64,000 nt of DNA. It comes from Prostheceraeus crozeri. Lineage: Eukaryota > Platyhelminthes > Polycladida > Euryleptidae. This document shows positions 26,798 to 38,247 of the stretch, in pieces. Numbering within the stretch: position 1 is the stretch's first letter; each line of letters begins with the position of its first letter. A model generated the notes under the pieces. It was not told the origin of the DNA. It ran no database searches and saw only the letters and a program-made list of their open reading frames with translations. The DNA lies in contig CAJQUW010011531.1 of NCBI GenBank assembly GCA_907163375.1, positions 186,001 through 250,000 of the forward strand, written 5' to 3'. A program made the translations under genes and the position numbers.

Positions 26798-27988
26798 TTA
26801 GCCATCCTTTGGCAGTCTCGCGCGCTTCCGAATAGAAAATTTGTGCAAGTGACCGCGCATTCGTAGGCTGGCATGCAAACATTTCTTGGTCGGATGGCCG
26901 TTGTAACATATTATTGACTCGTCTAAATTCTGGTTTACGAGTACTTCGCCGGCCAAATGATTATCCCGAATAGGGATGTGAAATTCAAACAACCTATCCT
27001 CATTCACACGATTCCACTCATCCCTCATGCGCTCCAACTTCTCATACGCCTGCCTCTCATCACCCCGCCGAGCCACAGTCCTCTCCAACTCAACATTCCT
27101 CTCTCTCAGCACACTCATCTCCTACATCATCTCCTCAACCTTCGCTTCTGCATCTCTCATTCTTCTCTCTGCAGCACTCGCCCTCTTCTCACACTCATCA
27201 TTCTTCTCTTCCAACTCTCGCGTCTTATTCTTCAAATCAGTCACACTACGCCTCATTCGAATATTCTCGTCCGCTACCTCCTTCGACTTCAGTTCCTTCT
27301 TTTTCAACTCATCCAACTCCTTCACAACTTCATCCTTCACCTTCTTCAAACTCTCATACTTATTCACCAACAAATCATGCGCCATCTGCTGCGAAACATG
27401 CCTCTTCTCTTCATCCTTCAACCACCTCGCCGACTGCTTACGTATCCCACCACTCTTCACTTTTGGGGAAGATGAGCTCTTCGGGGGGTCGGTGATGACA
27501 ATGTTTGACACCTCCGACGACGAAGAGCTCAACTTCCTCACACGCTTCCTCACACGCTCCCTATCTAAATCCACATCATCCTCGTCATCACTCTCAAGCA
27601 CTCTCTTTCGCCCAATCTCAGCCTCCAACGACGCAACTGCTCTCGCCAACTCATCATTCTCAACAACATTCTCAACAACATTCTCAACAACATTCTCAAC
27701 CTTACCCTCTCGCTCTATCGCCAACATATGCTTCCTCTCTTCCACAATCAACTGCGTGAATCTCAAGTCATTCACCAAACCTCCACTACAGTCAGCATGC
27801 ACTCTGTAAAAACGCGCCTCATCCTCATCACCCTTCAACACTCTACACTTCACACACGCAACCCTATTCAGGATAATCATGTGGTCGGTGCCCGCCTTCT
27901 TGACATAAGCCTTGGCGTCCGCACTGCGATTAATTCGCCCACATGTGCACATCTTGATATGAAATTTACGGTTCTTGTCATTAGCCAT
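26798..27988 (-). pseudogene. Coiled-coil protein with N-terminal Cys/His motif, broken
   Basis: The N-terminus (~1-75) has C-T-C-G-R, C-V-K-C-R and H-A-D-C, a possible zinc-binding module. Four V-E-N-V repeats (15-bp DNA repeats at ~27657-27700) come next, then an acidic D-E-D-D-V-D stretch, a Ser-rich linker and about 130 residues of heptad coiled coil (E-L-D-E-L-K-K-K-E-L-K). The last ~100 residues form a separate domain (F-H-I-P-I-R-D-N-H-L-A-G). About one break. The leader is spliced: TATA at 28611, donor at 28568, acceptor 13 bases before the ATG. A second intron-like segment sits 4 nt past the stop. Role unknown; possibly a scaffold or nuclear regulator. Confidence 0.5.
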
Positions 27989-27990
27989 GC

Positions 27991-28568
27991 CTGAGATTTC
28001 TTGTTAACTGTAAGATAATGAAATTTGTATAAGTTTGGAATCATGTAGTACAGTCATATTCCTAAAGCATTACACTTAGTCAGGAATGATAGATTTGAGT
28101 ATAGTGAGTGGCACTCGATCCCGTCGACAGCCCGAAGGCCTTGTACTGATCACTAGGGAAGTGAGAGATCTTCCCCGATACCCGCTCTTTACAGCTGAAG
28201 ACATCATTGTCACTGCCCCGAAGTGGTAACAGCAACGCCGAGTCAAAGGTAGTGATCAGTAGCTGGGATCTAACCCCTCAAAGCTGCCTTAGACTTAGTT
28301 AAATTTCAAATCTGATAGCAGATTTGAACTCAGCATACTTGAAAACCTTAGTCTACATGTAAACTTTGAAAAAACTGAAAATTAAGAATTTTTAAAAAAT
28401 TCCGCATTTTACTACTCATACTACTTTTAAAAAATTTTATCAGTAGTAAAGACACTATCAAACTCTATCATACAAACTTTGAAGTAAGAAGATAGCTTGC
28501 CTACTTCAAAAGATAGAGTCCTTTGAAACACCCGATATCGGGAGCTCAGAGCGACGACTGTCGCTTAC
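27991..28568 (-). other. Leader intron of the coiled-coil gene
   Basis: Donor GAG|GTAAGC at 28568 and acceptor TCTCAG|GC at 27991 define a 578-bp intron in the 5' leader. Inside it, TACTGATCACTA (28144-28155) and TAGTGATCAGTA (28250-28261) form an exact 12-bp inverted repeat around a GC-rich 94-bp loop. This could be a structured intronic RNA. Confidence 0.5.
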
Positions 28569-28610
28569 CTCGTCTTTCGATGAAGTGATCAGACTTACGT
28601 TGTCGGGGGT

Positions 28611-28618
28611 TTATATAT
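28611..28618 (-). promoter_or_regulatory. TATA box of the coiled-coil gene
   Basis: Minus strand GCATATATAAACCCCC, about 42 bp upstream of the leader splice donor. It mirrors the plus-strand TATATAAA promoter at 5804, so both ends of the element fire inward. Confidence 0.65.
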
Positions 28619-28779
28619 GCTCGGAAGAAAACTTAAAATGGCTCTATCTCCGAAAGTATTCATCGTAGCGACATGCGGTTTGTTGCAAACGATTCGTCTC
28701 ATCATTCTCTATCATATGACACCTGAACCATTCTCATATGACCAAGGAAAGTTGGTGGGTCAGCACATGTCCATGTAAC

Positions 28780-29559
28780 ATGCCACAAGTGAAAAAATTC
28801 CTAAGTGTGAGAGCTCCAGTGTGGTGAAAATTTTGAAAAATTTAAAACTTCCGAATTTCGACCTGGGACCTTTACCAAAACATTTTTCATCAAATTTCAC
28901 GGACCCCCCCTCCCCCCCTCGTTCAGAGAAATTTGATGAAAAATGTTTTGGTGACGGTCCCAGGTCGAAATGCGACACACTTTGGAAAATTTTCAAAATT
29001 TTACCCATACAAAGTCACTCTGACACTTAGGATTTTTTCAGGTGAGCTCCGACCTAAAATCTTGTAACAGCTCTAACTTTTGAACGGCTGGTCCGATTGA
29101 CTCGCGGCAAAAATGGCGTCGAGCAGTTTTTTCTCCTCTTTCAAACGAGTAGCTGTAAGACAAAATCCGTCCACTAGAACCAAAGTTAGAAGATTGCTGT
29201 CGGGGGGGGGGGGGGAGGTCAGTGAAATTTGATGAAAAATGTTTTGGTGAAGGTCCTAGGTCGAAATGACACACTTTGGAAAATTTTCAAAATTTTACCC
29301 ATACAAAGCCACTCTGACACTTAGGATTTTTTCAGGTGAGCTACAACAGTCCACCCTCCCAACCTGGCCGGCACACCACGCCAACCTCGACAGCACATCA
29401 TCGCGCGCTATACGACGGCCGGCCAGAGGGGGGGGACGTCAACGAACCTTGCGGACTCACTTGGCCGGCACACCACGACACTCTGTCGTTCCAGAGGGGG
29501 GGGACGTCAGCGACGGCGGCCATCTTGCGCGGTCCAGAAGTGGAGTTTTACTTACTACT
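28780..29559 (-). repeat. Right terminal inverted repeat of Polinton A
   Basis: The reverse complement of the left end (3749 onward), with two ~293-bp units and fewer copies of the CCCCCCC minisatellite. At its inner edge (28850-28945) the conserved block TTTCGACCTGGGACC and its inverse face each other around a C-rich tract, forming a local palindrome. Confidence 0.85.
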
Positions 29560-29565
29560 CATAAA
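29560..29565. repeat. Target site duplication of Polinton A, right copy (CATAAA)
   Basis: Exactly matches 3743-3748. Confidence 0.85.
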
Positions 29566-29617
29566 AAACACATGATGACATCAAATTACACCATCTGTGC
29601 AAAAAACACAGAAATGT

Positions 29618-31304
29618 CTAAAGAAAAAACATTAGCCTGGCACCATTATTTTCAAGAACGGCAGTCGGCATTCTTTCAACGGTCTTTTGCACTATTTCTT
29701 CCGATTCACATATGATCACGTCTTGTGAACTTTGCACATCTATTGCTCTTTTGACCATCACACTGACTTGTTTCTCTTCCTCTTTATCTTCTTCTTCCGA
29801 TTTCTCTTGATGCAAACTTCTTTTCAAACTTTGGCTCATTCTCTTCATTTCTGACTTTCGTCGACATCCATATTGCAGATATCTCTCTACAGTCTTCGTC
29901 TGCTTATGACCAGTTATTTTGCAAATATCCGTCAATTTATAACCGGCTTGGGATAGTTCGGAGATAACTGTCGGTCGGATACTGTCAGCTGTGTAAGACT
30001 TTCCTAACTGAGCCTCATTTGAAATAATACTCATAAGTTTCCCGAGAGTATTTACACCTATGGGCTGCTTCTCGCAATACCAAGAATTGCTCGAAAATTA
30101 TTTTCTGGCTTTAAGGAAAAAAGGGGTGGATAATGAATCACCATCAACAATTGATTCACGGCGCTTTTCTAAAAATAATTTCAGGCATGTAACAGGGCAT
30201 TCAGCCTTGTTTTCACTTGATACAATCAACGCTTCCTTCACATTCTCCATCCCTTCCCGTGTGAGAACATTACCTACGTTTTTAATTTTTCCTTCGTTAA
30301 AACTAGCGATATCGAGTCCCTCAGAGTCCTTATCAAGTATGAAACGATCCTCCCTCAAATTACGGAACCATTCTCTCCTTCTAGTCCCGAAATAGTAGAT
30401 GATGTTATAATACGTCTCGTGTAATAGAACTGTCGGATTACTGCGATCAAAATAAACCGATAATTTACTGAGGTCTTCAGATTCGATGGCTTGAAAATGC
30501 TTAACTTGACCTCCGCATGCGATGAATTTACGGGCCAAGCATTTCGATGTTTTATTCGCATCGTAAAATCTATCGTCAGTAATTATGTTTATCTTTCTCG
30601 ACCTCATAAAATACCGAAAGATGCTCGCTCTAATACATATGAGGCTGGTGGGGGCATAATTATTATTATCATTTTTCTTCAAAGATCCATAAAACAAACG
30701 TAATACTTTTGCTAATTCACTCTCAGTACACTGTTTAAAATCAATGCTTAAAGCAGGATACTTTTCCAAGAAGTTATGAAACATCTTCATGTGATGCTTT
30801 TCTTGTTTGATGCTTGATTCAATTTGCATTGATTTTTCCATTGCGGTTACATCATCTGAAATGGAATAACAATATTTTGAGGATGCAGTTTAATTAGCAA
30901 GTTGTCATTTACAGAAATATCGATTAAAATATAGTATTGTAATTATATGTACATTAGTTAGTGTAATTAGTGGATGAACCACGTTTTTATTGTTTTATCG
31001 ACTCAACACAGAAATTCATTTTGTTCTGCATATTTACCGATATATTGTTATGGAATATTGGTAAGGAATAAAACGTCTACTTACCTTCAAGATCTTTGAT
31101 ACTATTTTCATCATTGAGATCCGGTGCAAGTCCAAAAAGTGGTTCTACATGTATGTCGTCAATATAATGTTCGGAGAAGTCATCATCACAAATGACGTTA
31201 TCCTCTATATACTGTTTGTCTATTTCAGCCCAAATTTGATCACTGGTAAGCCCACTTATCATGTTGTTGGGAAATCTGCTCAAATTAATCAGTCTGGCAT
31301 CCAT
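29618..31304 (-). CDS. Crypton-derived tyrosine-recombinase gene (KIAA1958-type), two exons
   Basis: Exon 1 (31304-31085) starts M-D-A-R-L-I and ends at donor GAAG|GTAAGT. A 229-bp intron ends at acceptor TTTCAG (30856), and exon 2 continues in phase. The protein has an N-terminal helical core-binding part, then Y-Y-F-G-T-R-R-R-E-W-F, W-Y-C-E-K-Q-P-I-G-V-N, S-I-R-P-T-V-I, I-T-G-H-K-Q-T and V-E-R-Y-L. These are the Arg, Arg, His and Tyr positions of the tyrosine recombinases found in Cryptons and their domesticated relatives. The tail is Glu/Lys-rich. One in-frame TAA (30098-30100) splits the domain. The usual His of the H-x-x-R motif is not seen. It is either a recent pseudogene or a Crypton remnant with host splicing. 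Polinton A landed about 55 bp beyond its 3' end. Confidence 0.7.
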
Positions 31305-32270
31305 AATGATAGCGTAATAACGTTGAACTGAGATGACTAAATGATGTGAGATATTTCAAATAGATTTGAAAAAGCGTGCAGACAATACTATGTCACGGAT
31401 TGACTACATAGATTATCCAGAATATTAGCTTAGAAATCAGAATTAGAGCTATCGATAAGCCTGTCAAGTAAATATCCATTTCATGACTTCCATAGATTTC
31501 TATTGAACAATGTGATTATCATACTGGTTTGGCGTGCGGCAATGACCATAGATACTCATGCGCTAACGCGCATTCGTATCTCATGGTCATTGCCGCACTT
31601 CAAACCAGCATAACAATCATACATTGATTACTATGTACAGTAATACGGTACATATTGCGCAATGATATTACCATAGAATCATATTACAATACAACTAGGA
31701 GCATATTTGAATTCAGACAGCAATTTGACTATCAAAATTTTTAAATTCGTCATCACATCCAGTTGATTTAGCAGATGCCCTTAGCTTTAAAACATGGTAT
31801 TTCACTTGAATTATGATGCTTTGTGCCTTTCGAAATGGGTCTATTTTAATTTTGACGGCCTCATTGACATTGTTCATCACATTTGATTCCTTTAGTTTGA
31901 CCTCTAAATCAAACTTTGTTGTACTAAAGTCACTCACTTGGAACGAATCTAACAATGATGAAATTAAGCACTTTGGCTTACTTGGTACATTGCGGTCAGC
32001 TTTTTTGAATTCAAGCTATCAGATTTCATTACAATATTGGAAAATCATACTTCATCATAGAAAGTGATCTATAATCTGTGAAGCTCCATTAAGGTTTGGT
32101 TAGAGGAAAAATCCGGTTCTATGTACTGCATGACTAGCACGTATTTTGAAAGCATTCTGAATGCGAATTATGCCACATCAAATACCCAGGACTCTGTGAT
32201 TGATAGCCCAACTCGGAAAGGTTTGGACATCTAAATATCTAGGAGCATGAATGAAGGCAAGCTGCTCTGC
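31305..32270. other. Host intergenic DNA, no gene recognised
   Basis: Short ORFs only, without domains. It contains the long hairpin at 31524-31608, annotated separately. Confidence 0.5.
31524..31608. repeat. 85-bp hairpin (miRNA-precursor-like or MITE-like)
   Basis: Arms CTGGTTTG ... GCGGCAATGACCAT and ATGGTCATTGCCGC ... CAAACCAG pair over about 36 positions with few mismatches, around a loop with GCGC/GCGC. The size and near-complete pairing fit either a microRNA precursor or a small foldback element. No second copy was noticed in the window. Confidence 0.5.
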
Positions 32271-32664
32271 ATAAAAAGCGTGCATAAATTTAAAGTAGCA
32301 TAACTTTCTAATTATACAACAGAAATTAGCAAATAAGGTCTGATTTTGAAGCCAATGTACATCTTTATTACCATAATCAACATTGCAATGATTACATCTA
32401 AGGATGAGAGTATAATGTACATGCAAAGCAGAAAAACTCGAAAGCCAAGAAACTATGTGAAAAGAAAAACGACTGAATGGAATAGAAAGCCTGCTTCCAA
32501 TTCTTCACTTAAACGATAATCATCATGGCGAAGTCTTGCTGCAAATAATCACACAACATCAATTGGGTGATGACTGGATCAACCTTCAGCAGAAACGCCT
32601 TGCAACCGAACTCCAGAAATTTCGTATTTTCCGGTTTTATTTCTTCCAAAGTCTCAACGTCTCT
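32271..32664 (-). repeat. Large inverted duplication, left arm
   Basis: 394 bp, almost the exact reverse complement of 33214-33608. Both arms encode the same peptide on their outward or inward strand (includes D-V-E-T-L-E-E-I-K-P-E and L-E-F-G-C-K-A-F-L-L), so a coding exon may have been duplicated. The arms are separated by 549 bp. Confidence 0.85.
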
Positions 32665-33213
32665 TCCAAGTTGAACTCCTAACATTTTCATTTAGAAAAA
32701 ACGTCATCACACTTACTTTTGACCATTAAACTACATTCAATGTGTTCATGATCGATCATTGAGCTCTTCATCACGGGATCTCTTTAGCTTAAGAAATAGG
32801 CACTTTAAACATCGTTTAATTAACTTTTTTCTCTCTACTGAGTTGTGACATAGTCAGTGACAAAATTGAACAAAGATTTCCAGCTATAGGCCCGACTGTA
32901 ATTACTTCTCATTCTAAATTTGAAATTCTATTTTCATAGATAGCTCATAGATAAGTATATGCAAATTATATTGTTTTTCTAATGAAAGCCACATGATGCT
33001 CTGAGCATTGATTTTTATATGAAAAATATCTTCCCTAAAGACATTTGATTCAATCTAATGATCCCTTTATGTACCTACAAATATCCAGTATTGCATGATT
33101 GAAATGAAAGCTGTTTGGTCATCTGCAACAATGGTGAAAGACTCTACCATGATGAATAGCATATAAGTGAAGAATTGGAAGCAGTAAATGAAAATGTTTG
33201 GGATTTAGCATGT
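32665..33213. other. Spacer between the inverted arms
   Basis: AT-rich, with no ORF of note and no sign of a transposon gene. Confidence 0.5.
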
Positions 33214-33608
33214 AGAGACGTTGAGACTTTGGAAGAAATAAAACCGGAAAATACGAAATTTCTGGAGTTCGGTTGCAAGGCGTTTCTGCTGAAGGTTGAT
33301 CCAGTCATCACCCAATTGATGTTGTGTGATCATTTGCAGCAAGACTTCGCCATGATGATTATCGTTTAAGTGAGGAATTGGAAGCAGGCTTGCTATTCCA
33401 TTCAGTCGTTATTCTTTTCACATAGTTTCTTGGCTTTCGAGTTTTTCTGCTTTGCATGTACATTATACTCTCATCCCTAGATGTAATCATTGCAATGTTG
33501 ATTATGGTAATAAAGATGTACATTGGCTTCAAAATCAGACCTTATTTGCTAATTTCTGTTGTATAATTAGAAAGTTATGCTACTTTAAAATTTATGCACG
33601 CTTTTTAT
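33214..33608 (+). repeat. Large inverted duplication, right arm
   Basis: The plus-strand counterpart of 32271-32664; only a few substitutions and one 1-bp indel were noticed. The peptide ending D-F-A-M-M-I-I-V stops at 33367-33369 in both arms' frames. Outside the arms the sequences diverge abruptly. Confidence 0.85.
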
Positions 33609-34072
33609 TCCGCACCCTGTATTACAATGCAACTGTGAGCAGGTTTGAATTCCATGTCCATGAATGTCCATGGCCGTTCTCGTCCTTAATTATTATAGTG
33701 TCGGATTTCTATGGTGTCATACATTGACTATGATCGGTGTCCACGATCATTATTGTTACACGCTTTGTCAACATCAGTGATGCGCTTTTAGAGTTTCAGT
33801 TTATCACTTGACAATTGATGCTAAAAGCGGAATTCCTATCCATACAAATTGTTACACAAAGGGGTGTCATGCGTGGATTGCGACAAAACTCTAACAACTC
33901 CTCTGTGCGCACCATACTCCTCTGTGCGGTCGCCGCAGAGGATTGACACCACATAAATAGAGCGGACTAGACATTGTATGCAATAGTAGCAGGCGATAGA
34001 CTCCCAGCATCTAATTCCCAACAGCCGCCGCGAGACCTCGACCGACATAATAATTGATTACGTGAACCCAGA

Positions 34073-34783
34073 ATGGCTTCAAAGAATGACTCATGCAAAC
34101 ATTGCTCCATGGATGATTGTATGGCCATGATGAAATCATTCATGGAAAATATGACCCAACTTCTAAAAGACAGCTTCGAGAGACACACACAAGCCCTGCA
34201 AGCCGATATATCTACCATCAAACGGGAAATGGAAAATGATAAAGTACAACGGCAGATGCTGGAAGCGGAGAATCAGTCTCTACGACGAGAAATACAGAAC
34301 ATAAACGACGATTATAACTACCTCTCCAGTAAGCTCGACGACAATGAACAACAACAGTTGAATAGAGACCTCGTGCTAGAGAATGTGAGGTGTGATCAAG
34401 GTGAGATCATCGACAGTGAGAAGTTTTCTTCAATTGTTAACTCTGTTCTTAGGGGTAGCGTGATTAAAAAAGAAGACATAAAAAAAACAACGGCGATAAG
34501 AACTCTACGTAATCGAGGAACTGTGACGGTGATCGCAACACTCCGCACTGTGCTGCTCAAAAGGGCCGCCCTGAGCAAGAAAAGATTATTCAAAGAGAAG
34601 GAGATGTACGCGAAGGAAAATTTGACCAGCTATAGGTACAATTTGCTACGCAGAACCAGGGAGTTCGCCAGATCCAACGACTACAACTATGTTTGGACCA
34701 AGGACGGTAAGATCTATCTCCGTAAAGACGATCAGTGTAGTGCAATTTTAGTGCGTAATTTTTCTTCCCTTCCTGAAATCTAG
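34073..34783 (+). CDS. LINE ORF1: coiled-coil nucleic-acid-binding protein
   Basis: A 236-codon open ORF. The N-terminus has C-K-H-C and C-M-A; then comes a coiled coil of about 75 residues (L-R-R-E-I-Q-N-I-N-D). An RRM-like/C-terminal part follows (L-R-N-R-G-T-V-T-V-I-A-T-L, then K-D-G-K-I-Y-L-R). This matches L1-ORF1-type chaperones. ORF2 follows after about 125 bp. Confidence 0.7.
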   Translation: MASKNDSCKHCSMDDCMAMMKSFMENMTQLLKDSFERHTQALQADISTIKREMENDKVQRQMLEAENQSLRREIQNINDDYNYLSSKLDDNEQQQLNRDLVLENVRCDQGEIIDSEKFSSIVNSVLRGSVIKKEDIKKTTAIRTLRNRGTVTVIATLRTVLLKRAALSKKRLFKEKEMYAKENLTSYRYNLLRRTREFARSNDYNYVWTKDGKIYLRKDDQCSAILVRNFSSLPEI

Positions 34784-34910
34784 ACATATTTTGTTGGAAT
34801 AACATTGGTGGTTTATAGGACAACAAAATAACATTTCTGTATGATGGACAGGACGTCTTCACAAATACATAGAAGAATTTAGAAGATTTTGCAAGGCAGA
34901 TAAGAGCAAC

Positions 34911-37749
34911 TTGCGTGTAGTTCATATGAACATACGGTCGCTAAAAGCTAATTTTTTAGAATTCGAACACGTATTTAAAATTATACTTAAAAATATTGAC
35001 GTAATAGTGCTAAGTGAATGCTGGATAAATAACATAGATATGTACAAAAACTCACTCCCGGACTACGGAATAGTGTACTCAAGTAAATTAAATAGGTCGG
35101 GAGGAGTAGCCTAGTATTATTCTATCGTAAAGAAACTATCTCGCTAATATACAGTGGTTGCGATTTTATAACAGGAGCAGATTCAGTTAGTATCACATTC
35201 GATTACGCCAAACTAAAATGTCAAACTATAATAGGAATTTATAGATCACCATCCGAGAATGCAAAGAACTTCATAGAAAACATGAATACATGGCTAAGAA
35301 ATCATAATACCACAAATGTTTTTGCAGTGTTGGGTGATATGAACTTGTGTAGAATGAAATATGATAATGATACGAATGTAGAAGATTTTTATGACTCATT
35401 ATTAGAATATGCATTGTATCCTACAATCAATTCATATACCAGGAGTTCAACTACGGGAACCACTAGTTTGATTGACCAAATTTTCATTAACTATAGAAAT
35501 ATTGTTGGAAATAAAGTGTTCTCCGGCAATGTCGAGTTAAATATCACTGACCATAGACTCCAATATGTCTTTATACATTTAAATAGGTTGAAAGCGAACT
35601 TGTATGAAAACGAAAGGCCCTTAATAAGGATATATAATGAGTCCAACCAACTGAAATTCATTGAGATACTAAATTCTTGCATTTTTCTCGATAACCGACA
35701 CGCTGACATAAGTTCTCTAAACTTATATGAAGATTTCCAAAAGCAAATTCATGAAGCTCTTAAGGAAGCTTTTCCGTTAATACGCTTATCGAAGAAGAAA
35801 GCAAACAGTAAGACCTGGTTTGACAGTGCCTGCACAAAAGCACTACAAAAGAAGCAAAAATTGTACAAGTGTACAAGGCCAGTCAAAACTGCTCCGATAA
35901 AGAACGGTATCATAAATACAATAAGTATTATAAAGCAGTTATTCAACAGAAAAAAGATGAGTATAACAGAAATATGATTGAGAACTGCAAAAGTGACTCC
36001 AGAGCTTCCTGGAAATTTATTAATAAACTATTAGGAAAATCGTCAGACAGACCAATGATTCGAATACTAAATAACGACGAAATGATAACCAACACGACTA
36101 GAATTTGTAACTCTTTTAATTCCCATTTTAACGAAGTTGGGAAACTGTATGGAACTCAACCTAGCAAATGAAACGATTTCGCAGAATATTTGGGAAAGCG
36201 CATAGACAAGTCCTTTTTCTTTAGAGAAATAGAGTCAAAAGAAATAAAAGACATACTAATTAAAATGAATGATAAAAAAGCTACAAATGACAAAATACCA
36301 TTGAAAATCTTTAAACTATGTCCGGACCATGTGATCGTTAGACTTACTTACATTTTAAACAAAATAGTACGTGATGGTAACATGCCAACTACTTTAAAAA
36401 CCTCCAAAATTATGCCAGTCTATTAAAAAGGATCAAGATTGAACATAAACAATTACAGACCAATCTCTTTACTTAGCTACGTAGACAAGATTCTCGAAAA
36501 GGTTATACACTCCAGATTATACAGTTATTTAGATAAAATAGAGTTTCTCAGTTCAAATCAATTCGGTTTCAGAGAACATCACTCAACAGAGCTATCACTA
36601 CTTTCCGTCATGAATAGAATATATACAGCAGTAGAAGCTAAAGAATTCATAATGCTATTATCAGTAGATTTTCGGAAGGCCTTTGAAATAATAAGACATG
36701 ACATACTAATAGAGAAGTTAGAGCATATAGGAATAAGGGGATTTACCTTAGACTGGTTCAAGTCGTATTTAAACAGCAGAAGTCATCAGATTGTAGTAAA
36801 TGGTGTTCTCTCTGAAGCATTATATACCAAAACAGGAGTACCTGAAGGTTCAACTTTAGGTCCTCTTCTATTTCTTATCTACATTAATGATATGCATAAC
36901 ATCTTCCCCAAAGACGAATTGAATATATTTGCTGATGACACCACTCTTATACTTCAGAGCAGAAGCCTAGAAAGTCTCTTTTCCACGGCAAAAAGCAGAT
37001 TAGACTCACTGGAAAAATTCAGTAAGGCAAATGGCATCCGTCTTAATGATAGCAAGACGGAATATATGATAACTCATCCCCATCGCTCTAAAGAAATAGA
37101 ACAAGATTTGTACCAAAGCCAAACAAAGATTAATAGAGTAAATTGCTTAAAACTATTGGGTGTACATATAGACATGAATTTGAGTTTCACTTCACATGCA
37201 AATACGATACTTAATACCAAATTAAGAAAATTCTTACCTATATTTTACAACTTAAGACGATGCCTTCCACTAGAATGTCTATTAAAGATATATTTTGCCA
37301 ATATACATTGCATATTAAACTATTGCATTCTTATCTTTCACCAAGGAAAACGAAGTAACATAATTAAACTAGAAAAACTTCAAAGGAGATTACTTAAGGT
37401 TACATTTAGAGTTAAGGCCAATGAAGTAGATTCACACATGACGAAACATAGAATATTAACGGTCAGCGATATGTATCGCTACAAAATGCTGAGTCTCTGC
37501 CATAAGATGATTTATAAGGTCGATGATTTACCGCATTTTCTTGGAAACATCCACAAACCCCAGAGTGGCAGCTCATTAAGAAATAAAGTTAACCTCCGGA
37601 TACCATTTCATAGGACAAGCTTAGGGCAACGTAGTATTGACTTTGCCTCAGCGATTGAATGGAATTTGCTTCCTCGTAGCATTAAAGAAATAAGAGAATA
37701 TGATAAGTTCCAAAAAAAGCTTAAACAAATACTAGTCAGCAAATACTAA
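34911..37749 (+). pseudogene. LINE ORF2: endonuclease and reverse transcriptase, interrupted
   Basis: Endonuclease motifs: H-M-N-I-R-S-L, V-L-S-E-C-W-I-N, L-G-D-M-N and T-D-H-R. Reverse transcriptase motifs: Y-R-P-I-S-L-L, F-G-F-R-E-H-H-S-T, S-V-D-F-R-K-A-F, G-V-P-E-G-S-T-L-G-P-L-L-F and I-F-A-D-D-T. The C-terminal end K-Q-I-L-V-S-K-Y is intact. Breaks seen: a frameshift near 35112, another near 35900, a TGA at 36169-36171 and a TAA at 36424-36426. The copy is therefore dead. The Glu in V-P-E-G (usually V-P-Q-G) is also unusual. Confidence 0.88.
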
Positions 37750-38247
37750 CAGAAACGAAAGTTGCAATATCTGAGGTAACTAAGAGAGATGATAGTGTGC
37801 GAATGGAAAATATCAAATGCTATTCCAACCCTGATATTGTATCCTGGACATTGGCGTATAATAGCCCAAGTATGTGATTTGTAAATATATGTGTATGTGG
37901 ACTTTCATGAATGTATCTTGTATGACGACCACTAACCTGTTGTTTGGCTGTACATACCTTGTGTGAGAGTATCTAGGATATATGTTTATATGTATAATGT
38001 AAATGATTTTGATGTGTGAGTAATTTTAATCTGAACTTTTGTTAGCGGGGCTAGGTTCCTACTGTCCCACAGTGCTCTGGCCCCGCCCACCTCTACATTT
38101 ATCTGTATTTGTATTATATTTAGTATTTTGTAAAAGTAATAAATGTATATATCTGTATTTATCTACGAGTATATATAAATGTAACGATCCTTGTACAGAT
38201 TTTGTATTGGTGGAAAATATATTTCTATTTCCATTTCTATTTCTATA

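Larger units (their letters stand above)
3749..29559. mobile_element. Polinton (Maverick) A, complete in extent, broken
   Basis: A 25.8-kb virus-like element bounded by AGTAGTAAG at the left and its inverse CTTACTACT at the right, with a 6-bp target duplication. It contains the family hallmarks: protein-primed DNA polymerase B, FtsK/HerA-type packaging ATPase, adenovirus-type cysteine protease, retrovirus-like integrase with chromodomain, and an F54H12.2-like capsid protein. A 3.5-kb LINE has inserted into it at about 8.3-11.8 kb, so the original length was about 22 kb. Several genes are interrupted (roughly ten breaks over the element) while the termini are well kept. It is therefore a fossil of moderate age rather than a fresh copy. 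Confidence 0.92.
33850..38247 (+). mobile_element. LINE (Jockey/CR1-type), near full length, broken
   Basis: A two-ORF non-LTR element on the plus strand: 5' region from about 33850, ORF1 34073-34783, ORF2 34911-37749, and a 3' end with AATAAA (38139) and a short tail of TTTCTA/TTTCCA hexamers (38221-38247). APE endonuclease and FADD-type reverse transcriptase without RNase H. It is a different family from the LINE inside Polinton A and carries more disabling changes, so it is older. Confidence 0.85.

Noticed and set aside
26957-27809. Plus-strand ORFs of 172 and 260 codons
   Set aside because: Antisense shadows of the coiled-coil gene; Ser/Leu/His-rich as expected of the reverse strand of Glu/Lys-rich coding DNA.
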